The notes under the pieces were generated by a model. It was not told the origin of the DNA and searched no databases. It worked only from the letters and a program-made list of their open reading frames with translations. From positions 248,001 to 312,000 of the forward strand of contig JAPFQT010000040.1 of NCBI GenBank assembly GCA_027627225.1: DNA of 64,000 nt, in the 5' to 3' direction. Position numbers and translations under genes: made by a program. Origin of the DNA: Congeria kusceri. Its lineage: Eukaryota; Mollusca; Bivalvia; Myida; Dreissenidae. Shown here piece by piece: positions 1 through 11,002 of the stretch. Position 1 is the stretch's first letter, and every line of letters begins with the position of its first letter.

Positions 1-19
1 AAAATCCAACTCGTGGTAT

Positions 20-200
20 ATATATCATTCCGTCCTCGTTCTGGACACGTCGTCTGCATGCATTTTTCTCATTCTCACATGCCAGATTTTGACTGGATAC
101 TTTGCGTACCAGTTAACTGCAAACCGGAAGTCAGGTCTCCCTGAGACTTGCCGCCCTCCCTCGTATAGTCCAGTACACGTGCACCAACAACACGTGCACG
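20..200 (+). repeat. TTGTCGTCTGC/CCGGAAGT module, partial copy
   Basis: This short dispersed module combines CTGGACACGTCGTCTGCATG, a CCGGAAGT motif (near 123) and GTACACGTGCACCAA (near 171). Related modules lie at 5380-5500, 15950-16180, 23400-23640, 48740-48950, 52880-53110 and 54300-54540. CCGGAAGT is the consensus core for ETS/GABP factors and CACGTG is an E-box, so the module looks promoter-like, but that is inference. No convincing reading frame runs through it. Confidence 0.5.
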
Positions 201-317
201 ATCCTTCCCATGATCCCTTACCTGCGTTGCGAAAGAGAACAAGAGGATCTGCTCCTAATTTTGCAAAGACCTGTCGATCAGGGTAGCGTTTGACCTCCCA
301 GTCTCAGAACTTGAATT

Positions 318-585
318 TTAAACATGTGTGTGTACATTTTATGGAGTGCATCGGGATTCTCTGCCATATGGCCATCGCCCCCAGAAGACTTGTTAAGTGG
401 TTTACGGGAGATAGTGCAAGATACAGGACACGCCCCGTTCCAGAGGCGACCCTGGGTCTTTTAGTGCCCGGTGTGAAGCACCTAGTACACTGCACCTCGG
501 TTTAACGTCTCACGCGAAAGCCGAGTTAGTAGGTTAGGGTGTAACGGGGGCTCGAACCTGAGAACACAGGGTTGCAAAATGTATA
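318..585 (-). mobile_element. tRNA-derived SINE-like element
   Basis: Read on the minus strand, the segment starts with GTTCTCAGGTTCGAGCCCC, which resembles a pol III B box (GGTTCGANNCC) from a tRNA T-arm, and continues through a more GC-rich body to about 330. The A box is not clear. Base composition differs sharply from the AT-rich surroundings. The two overlapping open frames of 63 and 71 residues here are not recognisable proteins. A SINE is the best explanation, but no second complete copy in the window confirms it. Confidence 0.4.
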
Positions 586-596
586 ATAAGATGTAG

Positions 597-810
597 GCCA
601 TTTCTTACGTGACACTTGCTAATTTTGCTATAGAAAAAAACAAAATTATCGTTAATCGGCCATTAAACAACTCTTTGTCGTTCTGATGCGTTGCTATTAA
701 ACTACTAGGACTAATGCCATCGTGGTTTCATTCCTACGCATCAGAACTTAAAATCGTTGTTTATGGGCCAATGAACAACGATAAATCGAAAATTATTTCT
801 TAAAAAATAT
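597..810 (+). mobile_element. Hairpin-rich MITE, copy 1 (partial)
   Basis: The segment carries the family signature: GACACTTGCTAATTTTGCTA, then CGTTCTGATGCGT, then a CATCGTGGTTTCATTCCTACG segment, then GTTGTTTATGGGCC and AACAACGATAAATCGAAAAT. The AAACAACG and CGTTGTTT motifs on both sides of GGCCA fold into small hairpins. Fuller copies occur at 4613, 11682 and 48040. Parts of the left half are deleted here. It is non-autonomous and encodes nothing. Confidence 0.65.
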
Positions 811-870
811 TTTGTGTATGATCTTTATTCGCGATTATTACTACGATCTTGATTCATGATAACGTTGATT

Positions 871-2078
871 CATCGCTTGGTTGTATTGCGTCATAGCGTC
901 GTTTGGATGTGTTGCTTTGTTGTTTCGCCTTCTTGCGTTACCACACTGTGTGGCCTGGTTGTGTTACGTCGTTGTGTCGCCTGGTTGTGTTCAGTAGTTG
1001 TGTCGCCTGGTTGTGTTACGTCGTTTTGTCGCCTGGTTGTGTCACATCGTTGTGTCGCCTAGATCTGTCGTTGTGTCACCTGGTTGTGTTACGTCGTTGT
1101 GTCGCCTGATTGTCTCACGTCGTTGTGTCGCCTGGTTGTGTCACGTCGTTGTGTCGCCAGGATGTGATCTGTCGTTGTGACGCCTGGTCGTGTCACGTCG
1201 TTTTGTCGCCTAGATGTGATATGTCGTTGTGTCGCCTGGTTGTGTTACGTCGTTGTATCGCCTGGATGGGATCTGTCGTTGTGTCGCCTGGATGTGATCT
1301 GTCGTTGTGTCGCCTGGATGTTGTGATCTGTCGTTGTGTCGCCTGGTTGTGTCACGTCGTTGTGTCACCAGGTTCTGTTACGTCGTTGTGTCGCCTGACT
1401 GTCTCTCGTCGTTGTGTCGCCTGGTTGTGTCACGTCGTTGTGTCGCCTTGTTGTGTCACGTCGTTGTGTTGCCTGGTTGTGATCTGTCGTTGTGTTGCCT
1501 GGTTGTGTCACATCGTTGTGTCACCAGGTTCTGTTACGTCGTTGTGTCACCCGATTGTCTTACGTCGTTGTGTTGCCTGGTTGTGTCACGTCGTTGTGTC
1601 GCCGTGTTGTGTAACGTCGTTGTGTCGCCTGGTTGTGATCTGTCGTTGTTTCGCCTGGTTGTGTTACGTCGTTGTGTCGCCTGGTTGTGTTCCGTAATTG
1701 TGTCACCTGTTTGTATTACGTCATTTTGACGCCTGGTTGTGCTCCGTTGTTTTTGTCACCAGGTTGGGTTCCGTCATTGTGTCAGGTGGTTGTGTTTCGT
1801 CGTTTTATCACCTGGTTATGTTCCGTCGTTGTATCACCTGGTTGTGTAACGGCGTTGTGTCACCAGGTTGGTTTCCGTCGTTGTGTTGCTTGATTGTTTT
1901 CCGTCGTTGCTTTGCTTGGTTGTGTTACGTCATTGTGTTGCTTGGTTGTGCTACGTGGTTATGTCGCCTGGTTGTGTTACGTCGTAGTGTCGCCTGGTTG
2001 TGGTCCGTCGTTGTGTCACCGGGTTTTGTCACGCCGTTGTTTCGCCTGATTGTGTTACGTCGCTGTGTCGCCTGATTG
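871..2078 (+). repeat. 26-bp minisatellite array 1 (GTTGTGTCGCC class)
   Basis: About 46 head-to-tail units of 26 bp, each with GTTGTGTCGCCTGG followed by TTGTGTTACGTC or TTGTGTCACGTC. Some units carry GATCTGTC in place of TCACGTC (for example 1160, 1268, 1303), giving sub-variants interspersed along the array. Because 26 is not a multiple of three and the unit has no + strand stop, frames stay open for up to 195 codons in all three + frames; the Cys/Val/Leu-rich translations are artefacts. A short GATCTT-type motif precedes it at 826-870, as before arrays 3 and 5. Its downstream flank is paralogous to that of array 6. Confidence 0.93.
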
Positions 2079-2540
2079 TAGTTAAATAGACTGTCACGGT
2101 GCGCACTTTTTTTGTTATTGGACGTTGACGTTATTTCGAAGTCTATATTGATGCGACTTGCCTCGCTTCGGTTATATCTTGTACGTTTGTTGATAACATT
2201 ACGCTATTTACTGTTGTTCAAATGCAACGATATTTCGTGCGTGTGTATTATTTAAAGTAACAGTATATAGTCTAATGCCGAGATTATTGAAACGGTTTAG
2301 TGAATACTGGTATGTTTTATTTCATTCGTGTTTTACACGTTTTTTTTTTCGGAAACACCTCGTGTGCTTTGCAGTTATATGTCAATATGTAGATTCGTTA
2401 ATATTTAGGAAGTGCTGTATATCGTGCATATAATTAACACATTTTCCTTATTTTTACGTCGGAAAATTGTGCTCCAAATTTTAAGGTCAGCAGTTTATGG
2501 TGAGGAAAATGTTGGTTAAAGAGTTTGGGAGAACAATTAT

Positions 2541-3575
2541 TATACTGGCGCAGTGCCTAAATCCGCCACATTTGTGGGGTATTTTTACGATATTTTCAAA
2601 AGTAGTTAACCAATCAAAACAAACATTAACATATATCAAGTTAGGTTTAATGTGCATTTGCTGGCGTGTTTTGGTTACATTTCGAGTACTTGGCATAGAC
2701 AAAATAATTAGCGAGATTGAAGAGTCGAACATTGTAAAAACAATTAGCGTGGGAGTGGCTAAATCCGCCACCCCTCTTTAAAATTGCTTGAAATTGACAT
2801 TTTTGTATGTAATCCGTTTGCAAGCAATTTCTATTGAGTTTAAAACAAAAAACACTTTCTTTTTCGGATATCATTTTCAAGTGTTTGTTAAAAAAACATG
2901 GTGATCCGAAGACGCTTGGTGAAAAATCGTAGATACAGAACTGTTTTACATTTGACTATTGTTTTAAGTCAAGCTTTATTATTAAGCAGTTCGGTGTTTG
3001 TTGTTAATACATTATTCAATTTTCTTAAAAAAAAAAATTCTTTATATTTCTAATAATATAATATAATAAATCAGTTGTACATGGCTCGAAACTGAGGCCC
3101 TGCGGATGAAAGGGGTGGGGGGTAAGTAATGCGCTTTTAAGCGGCGTAAAATTAAGTGACTTCTATTAAATGTGCTGTGCATGCAATTTTTCGGCATTTA
3201 ATTGTATTTATTGCCAAGAAATAACTGATGTTTTTATGTTGCACATACTAACATGGACATAATATTAATACACAATAATTAAATTTTAATGTGTATACCA
3301 CGCGGTGCTTCAAAATTGCGCGTGCGCAGTATGAGATGGATTCCCCCCGTGCAATTGATTTACATTTAGGGGTCATTGACAAAACAATTGGAGTAAATAT
3401 TAAATTACTCAACATATCGAGAAGAAAATTCGTCAGCAGTGTTCAGGAAAACGTCTGATTGATCCATACAAATCAACAAAAAAGTAATCGCTGTGATACA
3501 AACACTGATGTGGATGGGGTGGGAATTTAGGACAGAGGCGGGTTCAGGCAATGCGCCAGTAAGTACATTTTGTGA
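2541..3575. other. Segment of about 1 kb absent from the paralogous block
   Basis: The paralog runs from its match of 2540 to its match of 3576 within about 40 bp (43555-43595), so about 1 kb was gained here or lost there. The segment begins with CAGTGCCTAAATCCGCCAC and holds a second GTGGCTAAATCCGCCACC at 2756, about 200 bp in. Otherwise it is AT-rich sequence with poly-A and poly-T runs and no recognisable frame or terminal inverted repeat. Confidence 0.5.
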
Positions 3576-3736
3576 TCTGTTGATCAACTGCATTCTGGCT
3601 GTAGTCTAACAGTGTCCATATACAATACATTTAGGCAATAATGATCAAGCATATGGGTTTGCAGTTTATACAGTTTTTTCAAGGGTTTGATTTGCTGAAA
3701 CTTTTAATCAATCAGATTTCGCAAACTAACAACCAT

Positions 3737-3743
3737 ATTTATA
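3737..3743 (+). other. Empty LINE integration site (ATTTATA)
   Basis: In this block the sequence CCATATTTATACATTGACC is continuous. In the paralogous block the same site is split by a 1.17-kb LINE fragment at 43820-44991 with ATTTATA on both sides. This position therefore represents the pre-insertion state, inferred from direct comparison within the window. Confidence 0.75.
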
Positions 3744-4612
3744 CATTGACCAAATGTGTGTCACCCGAATAGTTTATAACGAAACAAACACTACCCTGAA
3801 TATGAGAGATATTTAATTGTTTTTATTTGAGCAGTTAATACTGTTGCAATTTTATTTACTAAATATATATAATTCATAATTGAATGATAAAGCAAATTCC
3901 ATTAGGGAATATCATAAAATATTATAAAAATAAAAACAATTCATATATGATTATGCAGCTCTTAATTTTTTTTTGTTCGCGATCGAAATATCCTCAATAT
4001 ATTATATAAATATCATAGACAGTTTAGGGATAAAGTAAATATTGCACCCCGAGGAGAGTGATGTCAACCGAGGCCGAAGGATTTTTTGAAGACCGCTTTT
4101 ATAGGATGTACAAACGAGAAACAAACATCTGTGCACGCGACACGGATTTTGCCCTTCAAAAGTGTCGCTGTATATAAGCCTGCTAAATTTGTTGTCCACA
4201 ATGCAGTTGCTTTCTTTCTTCTGAATACTTGGTCATTAAAATTAGTATTGATGCTAACATAATCCCAATTCCGGGCTAAAAGATTAATTTACTTCTATTA
4301 CAATTGGGTTAATTAGATAAGCAAAATATTTAAAAAAAAACATTATCAAAATACACTGTATTTGGTATGATATACTCAGCCAAAGAAGAAATCGGACTGC
4401 GTATAGTTTTTCGCTTTCTGCTTCTTGTATCAAATTATGAAGTGTCAGTTTTCTTTTTTTCTTGTTCAATAAACATGATGTTCTAATATGCAAGGCAATC
4501 CGCTTTATTTCGATTAATCCATTATAAAACATGTTCCTTAAATTATTGTTCGTGAGGTTGAATAAAAACTATACTCCTCTTCCCATTATCCAACGTCGTT
4601 TCATTAATATAT

Positions 4613-4943
4613 GGTACTCTCTTATTTGTCTAAAGACAAAGAACAAAAGTATCGCTGTTAAACTACCCAATAAACAACGCAAAAAGAAGTTTCGATTCTA
4701 AGCGGAGCATAGTCAAAAGTAGTCCCAATTGCAATTGCAAAAATATATGTCAAATCGTTTTAGAATCGAATTAATTATCGTTGTTTATCGGCCAATAAAC
4801 AACACTTTGTCGTTCTGATGCGTGATTATTAAACAACTCGGGCTTACGCCCTCGTGGTTTAATTCCTTAGCATTGGAACTCCAAATCGTTGTTTATTGGC
4901 CGATCAACAACTATAAATCGAAAATTACTTCTAAAATTAGACG
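4613..4943 (+). mobile_element. Hairpin-rich MITE, copy 2 (near full length)
   Basis: A representative copy. It opens with CTAAAGACAAAGAACA and TTAAACTACCCAATAAACAA, has a middle CGGAGCATAGT segment, then a hairpin (GTTGTTTATCGGCCAATAAA), CGTTCTGATGCGTG, CGGGCTTACGCCCTCGTGG, a second hairpin (GTTTATTGGCCGATCAACAA), and ends CGAAAATTACTTCT. It is about 330 bp and non-coding. The 15-kb paralog lacks it, so this copy probably arrived after that duplication. Confidence 0.8.
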
Positions 4944-5039
4944 CCTGAAATCATAGAAACATTTCAATAGATTTGCAATCATTATTGTATTGATTTAAAA
5001 GAAAACCATTGCTCGAGTGGTGCTGCAAGTTGGAGGTCT

Positions 5040-5322
5040 ACATAATCATATTTTTCATACACCTGTGAATAACAGGATCTTATTTGTCACATTTTTAAGT
5101 GTGAAGAATGCACTTTGCCTAAAATGGGGTATGCATGAGGATTACAGAAGAATATGATTTCATCGCATATCAAAAACTGGATTTGATCACAAACTTCACA
5201 GAAATTGTGAATAATAAGACTGTGATGTATGAAGAATAAGATCTCAATTTGCACACCTGTGAAGAATGAGATCCTTTTTCACAGACGTGAAAAATATGAT
5301 TTGTGAAAATTATGGTCCTACA
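5040..5322 (+). mobile_element. Short derivative of the TIR element, with 7-bp direct repeats
   Basis: The insert starts ACATAATCATATTTTTCATA and ends with the inverted form of TTTTTCACAAATCATA plus CCTACAG. It is flanked by GAGGTCT at 5033-5039 and again at 5323-5329. The paralogous sites at 15931-15937 (GAGATCT) and 48775-48781 (GAGGTCT) have a single copy and no insert, so the boundaries are supported by two empty sites. It shares subterminal sequence (GTGTGAAGAATG, GATCTCA, TTTCACAGA) with the 1.0-1.2-kb elements at 12960 and 46804, and appears to be their internally deleted derivative. Confidence 0.85.
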
Positions 5323-5510
5323 GAGGTCTTATAGCGCCTCCTGTCCGCGTGTTCGGCGATACACGATCCAGTACATCTTTCCAGCCTCGTGCTGGACACG
5401 TGCAACTGTTGTCTGCATAATTTAACGTCTGCCTAATTGTCGTCTGCACCATGTCAATTGTCCCATTGCTAAACCGGAACATCCGTGTCGTGGATGAAAT
5501 ACGGGTTAAA

Positions 5511-5900
5511 TTGTGTAACGTCTTTGCATCATCTGGTTTTGTCACGTCGTTGCGCCTTTTGATTGTGTCTCTACGTTGCAACGTTTGGTTGTGTTACGTC
5601 GTTGCATCGTTTGGGTTTGTCACGTCGTTGCGCCTTTTGGTTGTGTCTCTTCGTTGCATCGTTTGGTTGTGTTACGTCGTTGCGTTGTTTGGTTGTGTTA
5701 CGTCGTTGCGTTGTTTGGTTGTGTCATTTCAATGCGTCGTTTGGTTGTGTCACTTCAATGCGTCGTTTGGTTGTGTCACTTCAATGCGTCACGTCGTTGC
5801 ATCGTTTGATTGTGTTACGTCGTTGCATCGTTTGGTTATGTCACGTCGTTGCAAGTGGCATCGTTTGGGTATGTCACGTCGTTGCATCGTTTGGTTGTGA
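5511..5900 (+). repeat. 26-bp minisatellite array 2 (GTTGCATCGTTTGG class)
   Basis: About 15 units of 26 bp with GTTGCATCGTTTGG plus TTGTGTTACGTC or TTGTGTCACGTC. It has the same length and the same second half as the GTTGTGTCGCC arrays, but a different first half. Three consecutive units near 5725-5790 carry CACTTCAATGCG instead of CACGTCGTTGC, so a local variant has been amplified. Frames up to 149 codons result from the repeat and are not genes. The only other array of this class is 16300-16868. Confidence 0.9.
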
Positions 5901-5924
5901 CAATTTTGTGTTGTCATGCTGAAT

Positions 5925-6280
5925 TGAAAAGTATCGTCACATGACTGGCATTTTCCAGCACGAGTGAGCACCTTTAATGTTTGTATCGTTTCATTAAGTA
6001 ATGCACGGAATTATACAGGAAATATACGAGGGGTGTCCAAAATGTTCATGTACTGATACTTCGGTTAATTGTTGTTGTATACAAAGTGCATATATCGCAC
6101 ATGTATATACAAAATCGATTAGAGCATTTTAATGTCTGAAGCTGTCATATTTAATTAGCGAAACCATTTTAGAATTCAGTTAATACGGATGTATATTGTA
6201 TATTGTAGAGAAACGCATTTCAGAGGAAGAGACCGGGAATTGCAGACACATACAAACTCCGTAATTTTGCAGTTTTAAGC
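5925..6280. other. AT-rich spacer without recognised gene
   Basis: No frame or repeat array. A string TACGAGGGGTGTCCAAAATG at 6025 resembles the end of a mariner-like element, but no matching inverted end was found nearby. Confidence 0.5.
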
Positions 6281-6283
6281 TGG

Positions 6284-6740
6284 GGCCAACCTTAAAAAAA
6301 TTTGTGTTTGCCATGGCCTACCCAAGGTAGCTGGTTGGTAGGCAATTTTTTTATGCTAATTCATTAATGATCCATTTAGAGCCAAAATATAGCGTATAAT
6401 ACAGACATTGCTTTTGATAATATAATCAAGTGTCTGTTGATATATTGACAAAGAGCCCGTTGTTTTCACAAGTTTCATAAAACATGATAAGAATTGCATT
6501 TTGGTATAGCCTATTTTAAGCAAGGGTCTAGCTGATACAGTTAATTTATTAACCCATTGGAAAACGACCGAAATGAAAGAAAAGCGAGCTTTTATTTAAC
6601 CCAAATAAAAAATACGAATCCGAAAAGAATATTCGGATTAAAAAATAACTGGTTTGATTTAGCAAAGAAACAACTTTTGAGTATGGGCATTTTCTTCAGG
6701 TAGGTCGGCAATGGCAAAGAAAGTTATTTTTTTTTTGGCC
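6284..6740 (+). mobile_element. TIR element of the GGCC...GGTAGG family
   Basis: The left end reads GGCCAACCTTAAAAAAATTT, followed by GTTTGCCATGGCCTACC. The right end carries GGTAGGTCGGCAATGG and a T-run ending GGCC, roughly the inverse of the left. Related elements with GGCC/A-run ends and GGTAGG or GGTCGGG subterminal motifs lie at 12526-12710 and 34449-34752. There is no coding capacity. Confidence 0.6.
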
Positions 6741-7011
6741 TGGCTTGTTTTGTCATGTGACTCACAAAAAGTGGATTCATCGACACAATCGTTACAGGTT
6801 AACAACGGTGAGGTATTAACTAAATGTAACTAAAGGACCAGACTCACATGAAGTTCTCTATAAAACACGGGCACGTGTTTTACCATAATACGTTGTTGTT
6901 GCTTTATCTTTAATGAACCTTTCAAATATATCTTATTAAATTATATAAACTTTAACTGTGGAGAAAACTACCGGTAAGTTTGGTCGCATGTTTTTGGCGT
7001 CACGCATTCGT

Positions 7012-7985
7012 GTATAATTAAGAAATAATGTTCGATTTTGAGTTGTTTATCTGTAAATAAACAACGGTTTTGAGTTCTGATGCTATTCCCAATTTTTTCG
7101 ATAGATAAAGAACACAGTTATCGTTGTTAAACTACCCAATGAACAATGCAAAAATATGTCCCGATTCTGAGTGGAGACTAAAAAAATATACTTTTCATTA
7201 CAAAAATCATTGTTAAAATCGAAAAAAAAACAACGCATTATCGTTGTTAATCGGCCAATAATGTTTTTTGTCTTTCTGATGCGTGGTTATTTAACCCTTT
7301 AATTCATACGCACCAGATCGTTGTTTATTGGCAGATAAACAACGAAAAATCGAAAATTTAATCGAATCAAATCTTAAATATAAGCGCATCAGAACGAAAA
7401 CTCGTTGTTTATTACAGATAAAAAACGTTCAAGCGAAAATTATTTCGATTCTTACATGACATGACAACATATTTTGCAATTACAATGACAATTACAATGA
7501 GAACTATAGTTTACAGTTTCGAAACTACTTTTGCGAGTTGTTTTCTGGCTATTTAACAACGGAATTTTTTCTTGTTTTTCTTTAGAAAACTTTGCGCGTG
7601 TCACGTAAAAATTGCTGTTTAATTTAACTTAAACAGCCGATATAGAAAACATTACCAAGTTATTTAAAATCAGTATTCTAACGTGACAAGCGCCATGTTT
7701 TCTATTGATAAAGAACAAAATTTACCGTTGTTAAACTACGGTACCAAGAAACACCACGAAAAAAATAGTCCCGAAACTGTAAAAAAAATTTATGATTGTA
7801 ATTGCGGAATTTGTTGTCAGGTCATGTTGGAATCGAACTAATCTTCGCATTATCGTTGTTTATCGGCTAATAAACAACGATTTGTCGTTCTAACGCCCTC
7901 GTGGTTTAATTTCTACGCATCAAAACTCAAACTCGTTGTTTATTAGCCGATCAACAACTCTAAATTTAAAATTATTTCATAAGTT
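7012..7985. mobile_element. Cluster of hairpin-rich MITE copies
   Basis: At least three partial copies of the family follow one another: 7012-7080, 7085-7450 and, after a diverged segment in the other orientation (7380-7615), another at 7690-7985. Diagnostic motifs are CGTTGTTAAACTACCCAAT, CGTTGTTTATTGGC, AATAAACAACG, CTGATGCGTGG and GAATCGAACTAATC. Some copies carry the subtype motif GTTTATCTGTAAATAAACAA instead of the GGCC hairpin loop, also seen at 56285. This points to nested or repeated insertion into related copies. Confidence 0.65.
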
Positions 7986-8049
7986 TATTTTACATGTTCT
8001 ATAGCGAATGAATGAAATTTGTTTCGATGAAAATATTCACTCTCTTTTC

Positions 8050-8925
8050 CCAAATACTATAATCCTGACCTAGGTGCAACTCCGTCATGTTGCATATTGA
8101 CTGTGTACCATGTTTTTCGACGAAGGAGGAGAATACGATTCGCTACTTGTGTGGCTGATTTACGCTTCTGAGTAGTGTTTCTCATTCCCGTCCCCGCACA
8201 AACTCATGATAGCTGAACAATCTTCAAAGGCGCGACATGGGCCCATATTTAGAAAGAGTTGAAAATATGTTAAAACACGACTACCATCAACAACACCAAC
8301 AACCATTTATTAGCTCTTAAGCATACTGTTGCTTTTTAGCCATATGCAAAACACAAGTGCTATACATGGATGAGCAAAATATGGAATTAGGTAATAAAAG
8401 AAGTTAACAAAAAATATAATATATCTCTAACAAAGTAATAAATGCCACAGTCCTTTGGAACATGTGCTCGATAAATACTATTAATGGAATTTAAATGCGA
8501 ATATTTTTATCAAAATCTTGAAACTATCGATTTCTTTGTCAAACTAAACTCCTATTATAGAATTTCTTAATTTTCGAACATTTATAAATACCAGCATGTA
8601 GCTGTTAACTTGGAGAGCAAATATCTTAAAGGCTTAACAAAAATAATTATTGTTTTCCCTACCTCTTCCGATTGAAAAGAAATGGCCACGACTTAAAATA
8701 TTGTTGACTTCTTTCATGTGAATGGACCATTCTGAAACTGAAACGCGAGGCTCCCAATCATGCGTGTGTAACCTCACAACTAGGCTGCACACAATGTTTT
8801 AATGGTATGCGTCCCTTTGTTCAGTTTTTGCTCGTAATTTCTAATAAAATGTTGACAATTTTTATAATAATTGCTTTATTTATGATATTTTTCTAGATAA
8901 TTACTTAATGTTAGATCTTTGTTAG
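8050..8925 (+). repeat. Block paralogous to 17170-18500 and 53100-53450
   Basis: CCGCACAAACTCATGA, CAATCTTCAAAGGCGCGA, GGGCCCATAT, a CAACAACA stretch, TTAGCTCTTAAGC, TTAGCCATATG and CATGTGAATGGACCATT recur in order at 17220-17830. The first half also recurs at 53170-53440. The 17-kb copy has an extra tandem insertion (about 17840-18405). There is no gene in this stretch. Confidence 0.75.
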
Positions 8926-8927
8926 TG

Positions 8928-9365
8928 CGGGTCACAATCACTATGTACGATCTTTATCCGTGGTGATCTCATGTGAAACCATAAGTATTCCCGATGCTCA
9001 CGTAATGTACGATATTTTTCACCATCATCACTTCGTGTACGATCTTGTTTTGTAATAATTAGATACTGAACGATCATTCGTCGCGACGGTCAGTTTACGA
9101 AACATTGTTTGTGACGATCCCATTCTATGTGATCTTTGTTTACGATGATCCCTTAGTGAGCGGTCTTGATTCGTAATGATCACAATATGTAAGATCTTTA
9201 TTACCCTTGATCACTTACAGCACAGTCTTTATTTGTACGCCCTTTATTCCCTATGATAAATTAATGTTTTTTTTATTGATTATAACTAAGTATAAGATCA
9301 TTAACACATTCCCTAATGTACGATCTTTATTCAGTATGATCATGCGATATCAACATTGTAAGACA
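8928..9365 (+). repeat. Degenerate GATCTTTATT repeats before array 3
   Basis: A run of imperfect units around TGTACGATCTTTATT and GTGATGATCACTTA, roughly 30-40 bp each. Examples are at 8944, 9017, 9041, 9137, 9192 and 9317. The same repeat leads into array 5 (18568-19320) and in minimal form array 1 (826-870), and occurs without an array at 24225 and 55095. GATC and near-palindromic TGATCA sites are frequent. It may be the older neighbour of the minisatellite. Confidence 0.7.
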
Positions 9366-9478
9366 TTTGAATAAACTGTCCTGATATTGCAATTGTCTGT
9401 GCTGCCATGGTTTGTGATAAGCTAGCAGAACTAAATCGTTGACAATTCAGACCGGTAACACTCAAATATATTATAAAC

Positions 9479-10534
9479 GTGGTTGTGTTGGTGGTGTTTT
9501 TGTGTGTTATTACGTTGTGTCGCCTGGTTGTGTCACGACGTTGTGTCGCCTGGTTGTGTTACGTGTTTATGTCGCGTGGTTGTGTAACGTCGATGTGTAT
9601 CCTAGTTGTGTCACGTCGTGTGTCGCCTGGTTGCGTTACGTCGTTGTGTTGCCTGGTTGCGTAATGTCGTTGTGTTGCCTGGTTTTGTTACGTCGTTGTG
9701 TTGCCTGGTTGCGTGACGTCGTTGTGTTACCTGGTTGCGTGACTTCGTTGTGTTGCCGGGTTGTATTACGTCGTTGTGTCGCCTGGTTGTGTTACGTCAT
9801 TGTGTTGTCTGGTTGCGTTACGTTGTTGTGTTGCCTGGTTGCGTTACGTCGTTGTGTTGCCTGGTTGTGTTACGTTGTTGTGTTGCCTGGTTGCGTAACG
9901 TCGTTGTGTTGCCTGGTTTTGTTACGTCGGTGTGTTGCCTGGTTGCGTTAATTCGTTGTGTTACCTGGTTGCGTGACGTCGTTGTGTTGCCGGGTTGTGT
10001 TACGTCGTTGTGTCGCCTGGTTGGGTTACGTCGTTGTGTTGCCTGGTTGCGTTACGTTGTTGTGTTGCCTGGTTGTGTTACGTCATTGTGTCGCCTGGTT
10101 GCATTACGTCGTTGTGTTGCCTGGTTGTGTCACGTCGTTGTGTCGCCTGGTTGTGTTACGTCGTTGTGTCGCCTGGTTGTGTAACATCGTTGTGTTGCCT
10201 GGTTGTGTTACTTCGTTGTGTCGCCTGCTTGTGTTACGTCGCTGTGTTGCCTGGTTGCGTTACGTCGTTGTGTATCCTAGTTGTGTCACGTCGTTGTGTA
10301 TCCTAGTTGTGTCACGTCGTTGTGTCGCCTGGTTATGTTACGTCGTACTTTTGCCTGGTTGCGTTACGGCGTTGTGTTGCCTGGTTGTGTTCCATCGTTG
10401 TTTTGCGTGGTTGTGTATCCTGGTTGTGTTATGTCGTTGTGTTACCCGGTTATGTCACGTCGTTGTTGTCGCCTGTTATATGTTGCGATGTTGTGTCACT
10501 TTGTCGTGTTACATCATTGTGTTGTCTGCTTTAG
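9479..10534 (+). repeat. 26-bp minisatellite array 3 (GTTGTGTCGCC class)
   Basis: About 40 units. The first half varies between GTTGTGTCGCCTGG and GTTGTGTTGCCTGG, the second between TTGCGTTACGTC and TTGTGTTACGTC. A GTATCCTAG variant occurs in three units (near 9597, 10273 and 10299), twice adjacent, so local amplification is visible. The array ends abruptly at GTTGTCTGCTTTAG, where a different repeat begins at 10537. Open frames of up to about 200 Cys/Val-rich codons, one of which runs on into that repeat, are artefacts. Confidence 0.93.
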
Positions 10535-10536
10535 TA

Positions 10537-10880
10537 ATGCCCCCCATCGAAGACGGTGGGGTATATTGGTTGCTAATGTCGGTGTGGCTGTCCGTCGGTA
10601 GACCACTTTCGTTTCGCTGTAAAAGTCCAACCGTTTTCATCCGATCTTCACAAAACATCCTGAAAATGTTTTTTGGCACAATATCTCGGCCAAGTTCGAT
10701 AATCAACCAAATCGCCCCAGGAATTGTGGAGTTATGGCCCTTGAATTATCTACAATCTCTAAGTCCACAAGTTTTCATCTGATCTTTTTACAACTTCATG
10801 AAAATCTTTGTTGGCATAATATTTCGGCAGAGTTCGATTGTCAGCCAACTCGCACCAAGAATTGTGGAGTTAAGGTAATG
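10537..10880 (+). mobile_element. Fragment of a repeat with CCCCCATCGAAGACGG start
   Basis: It begins ATGCCCCCCATCGAAGACGG and GTGGGGTATATTG, then CTGTCCGTCGGTAGACC, then two degenerate units (10632 and 10767) of about 135 bp sharing TTTTCATC and GATCTT, AATATCTCGGC or AATATTTCGGC, AGTTCGAT and ATTGTGGAGTTA. Such units resemble a class of dispersed mollusc repeats related to the element at 29056-29905. It abuts array 3 directly, so the insertion may have truncated the array's flank. Non-coding. Confidence 0.6.
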
Positions 10881-11002
10881 AATTATCTAAAATTGGCATT
10901 TTAGGTGTTTCCGCTATCCAATGAACTGTGACTTTTTACGCATGATTATATATGTTTTGCTTTTGTATGACTGATATAAAACGCACATTCTGACATGATA
11001 CT

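Larger units (their letters stand above)
2079..4000 (+). repeat. Flank of array 1, paralogous to 42825-46545
   Basis: After the array, ACTGTCACGGTGCGCA, AACGATATTTCGTG, TTAATATTTAGGAAGTG, GTGCTCCAAATTTTAA, CTAACAGTGTCCATATACAA and TCGCGATCGAAATATCCTCA recur in the same order after array 6. The copy here lacks the SINE, the LINE and the AGCTCG element that interrupt the other one. Conversely 2541-3575 is extra here. I see no gene in this stretch. Confidence 0.8.
4255..5510 (+). repeat. Block leading into array 2, paralogous to 15455-16300 and 48350-49340
   Basis: CATAATCCCAATTCCGGGC, TGGTATGATATACTCAGCC, AAATTATGAAGTGTCAG, GTGCTGCAAGTTGGAG and CTGTCCGCGTGTTCGGCG appear in the same order at 15455-16000, and the latter part also at 48740-48900. 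It contains a hairpin MITE (4613-4943) and a TIR MITE (5040-5322) that the 15-kb copy lacks. The end of the block carries ACACGTGCAACTG and TTGTCGTCTGCA. No gene is visible. Confidence 0.75.

Noticed and set aside
525..545. Telomere-type repeat
   Set aside because: GGTTAGGGTG occurs once, within a SINE-like element; there is no tandem.
871..2078. CRISPR array
   Set aside because: Units are head-to-tail without spacers, in eukaryotic sequence.
6020..6060. Mariner-like transposon
   Set aside because: TACGAGGGGTGTCCAAAATG resembles one terminus only; no inverted partner or transposase remains.
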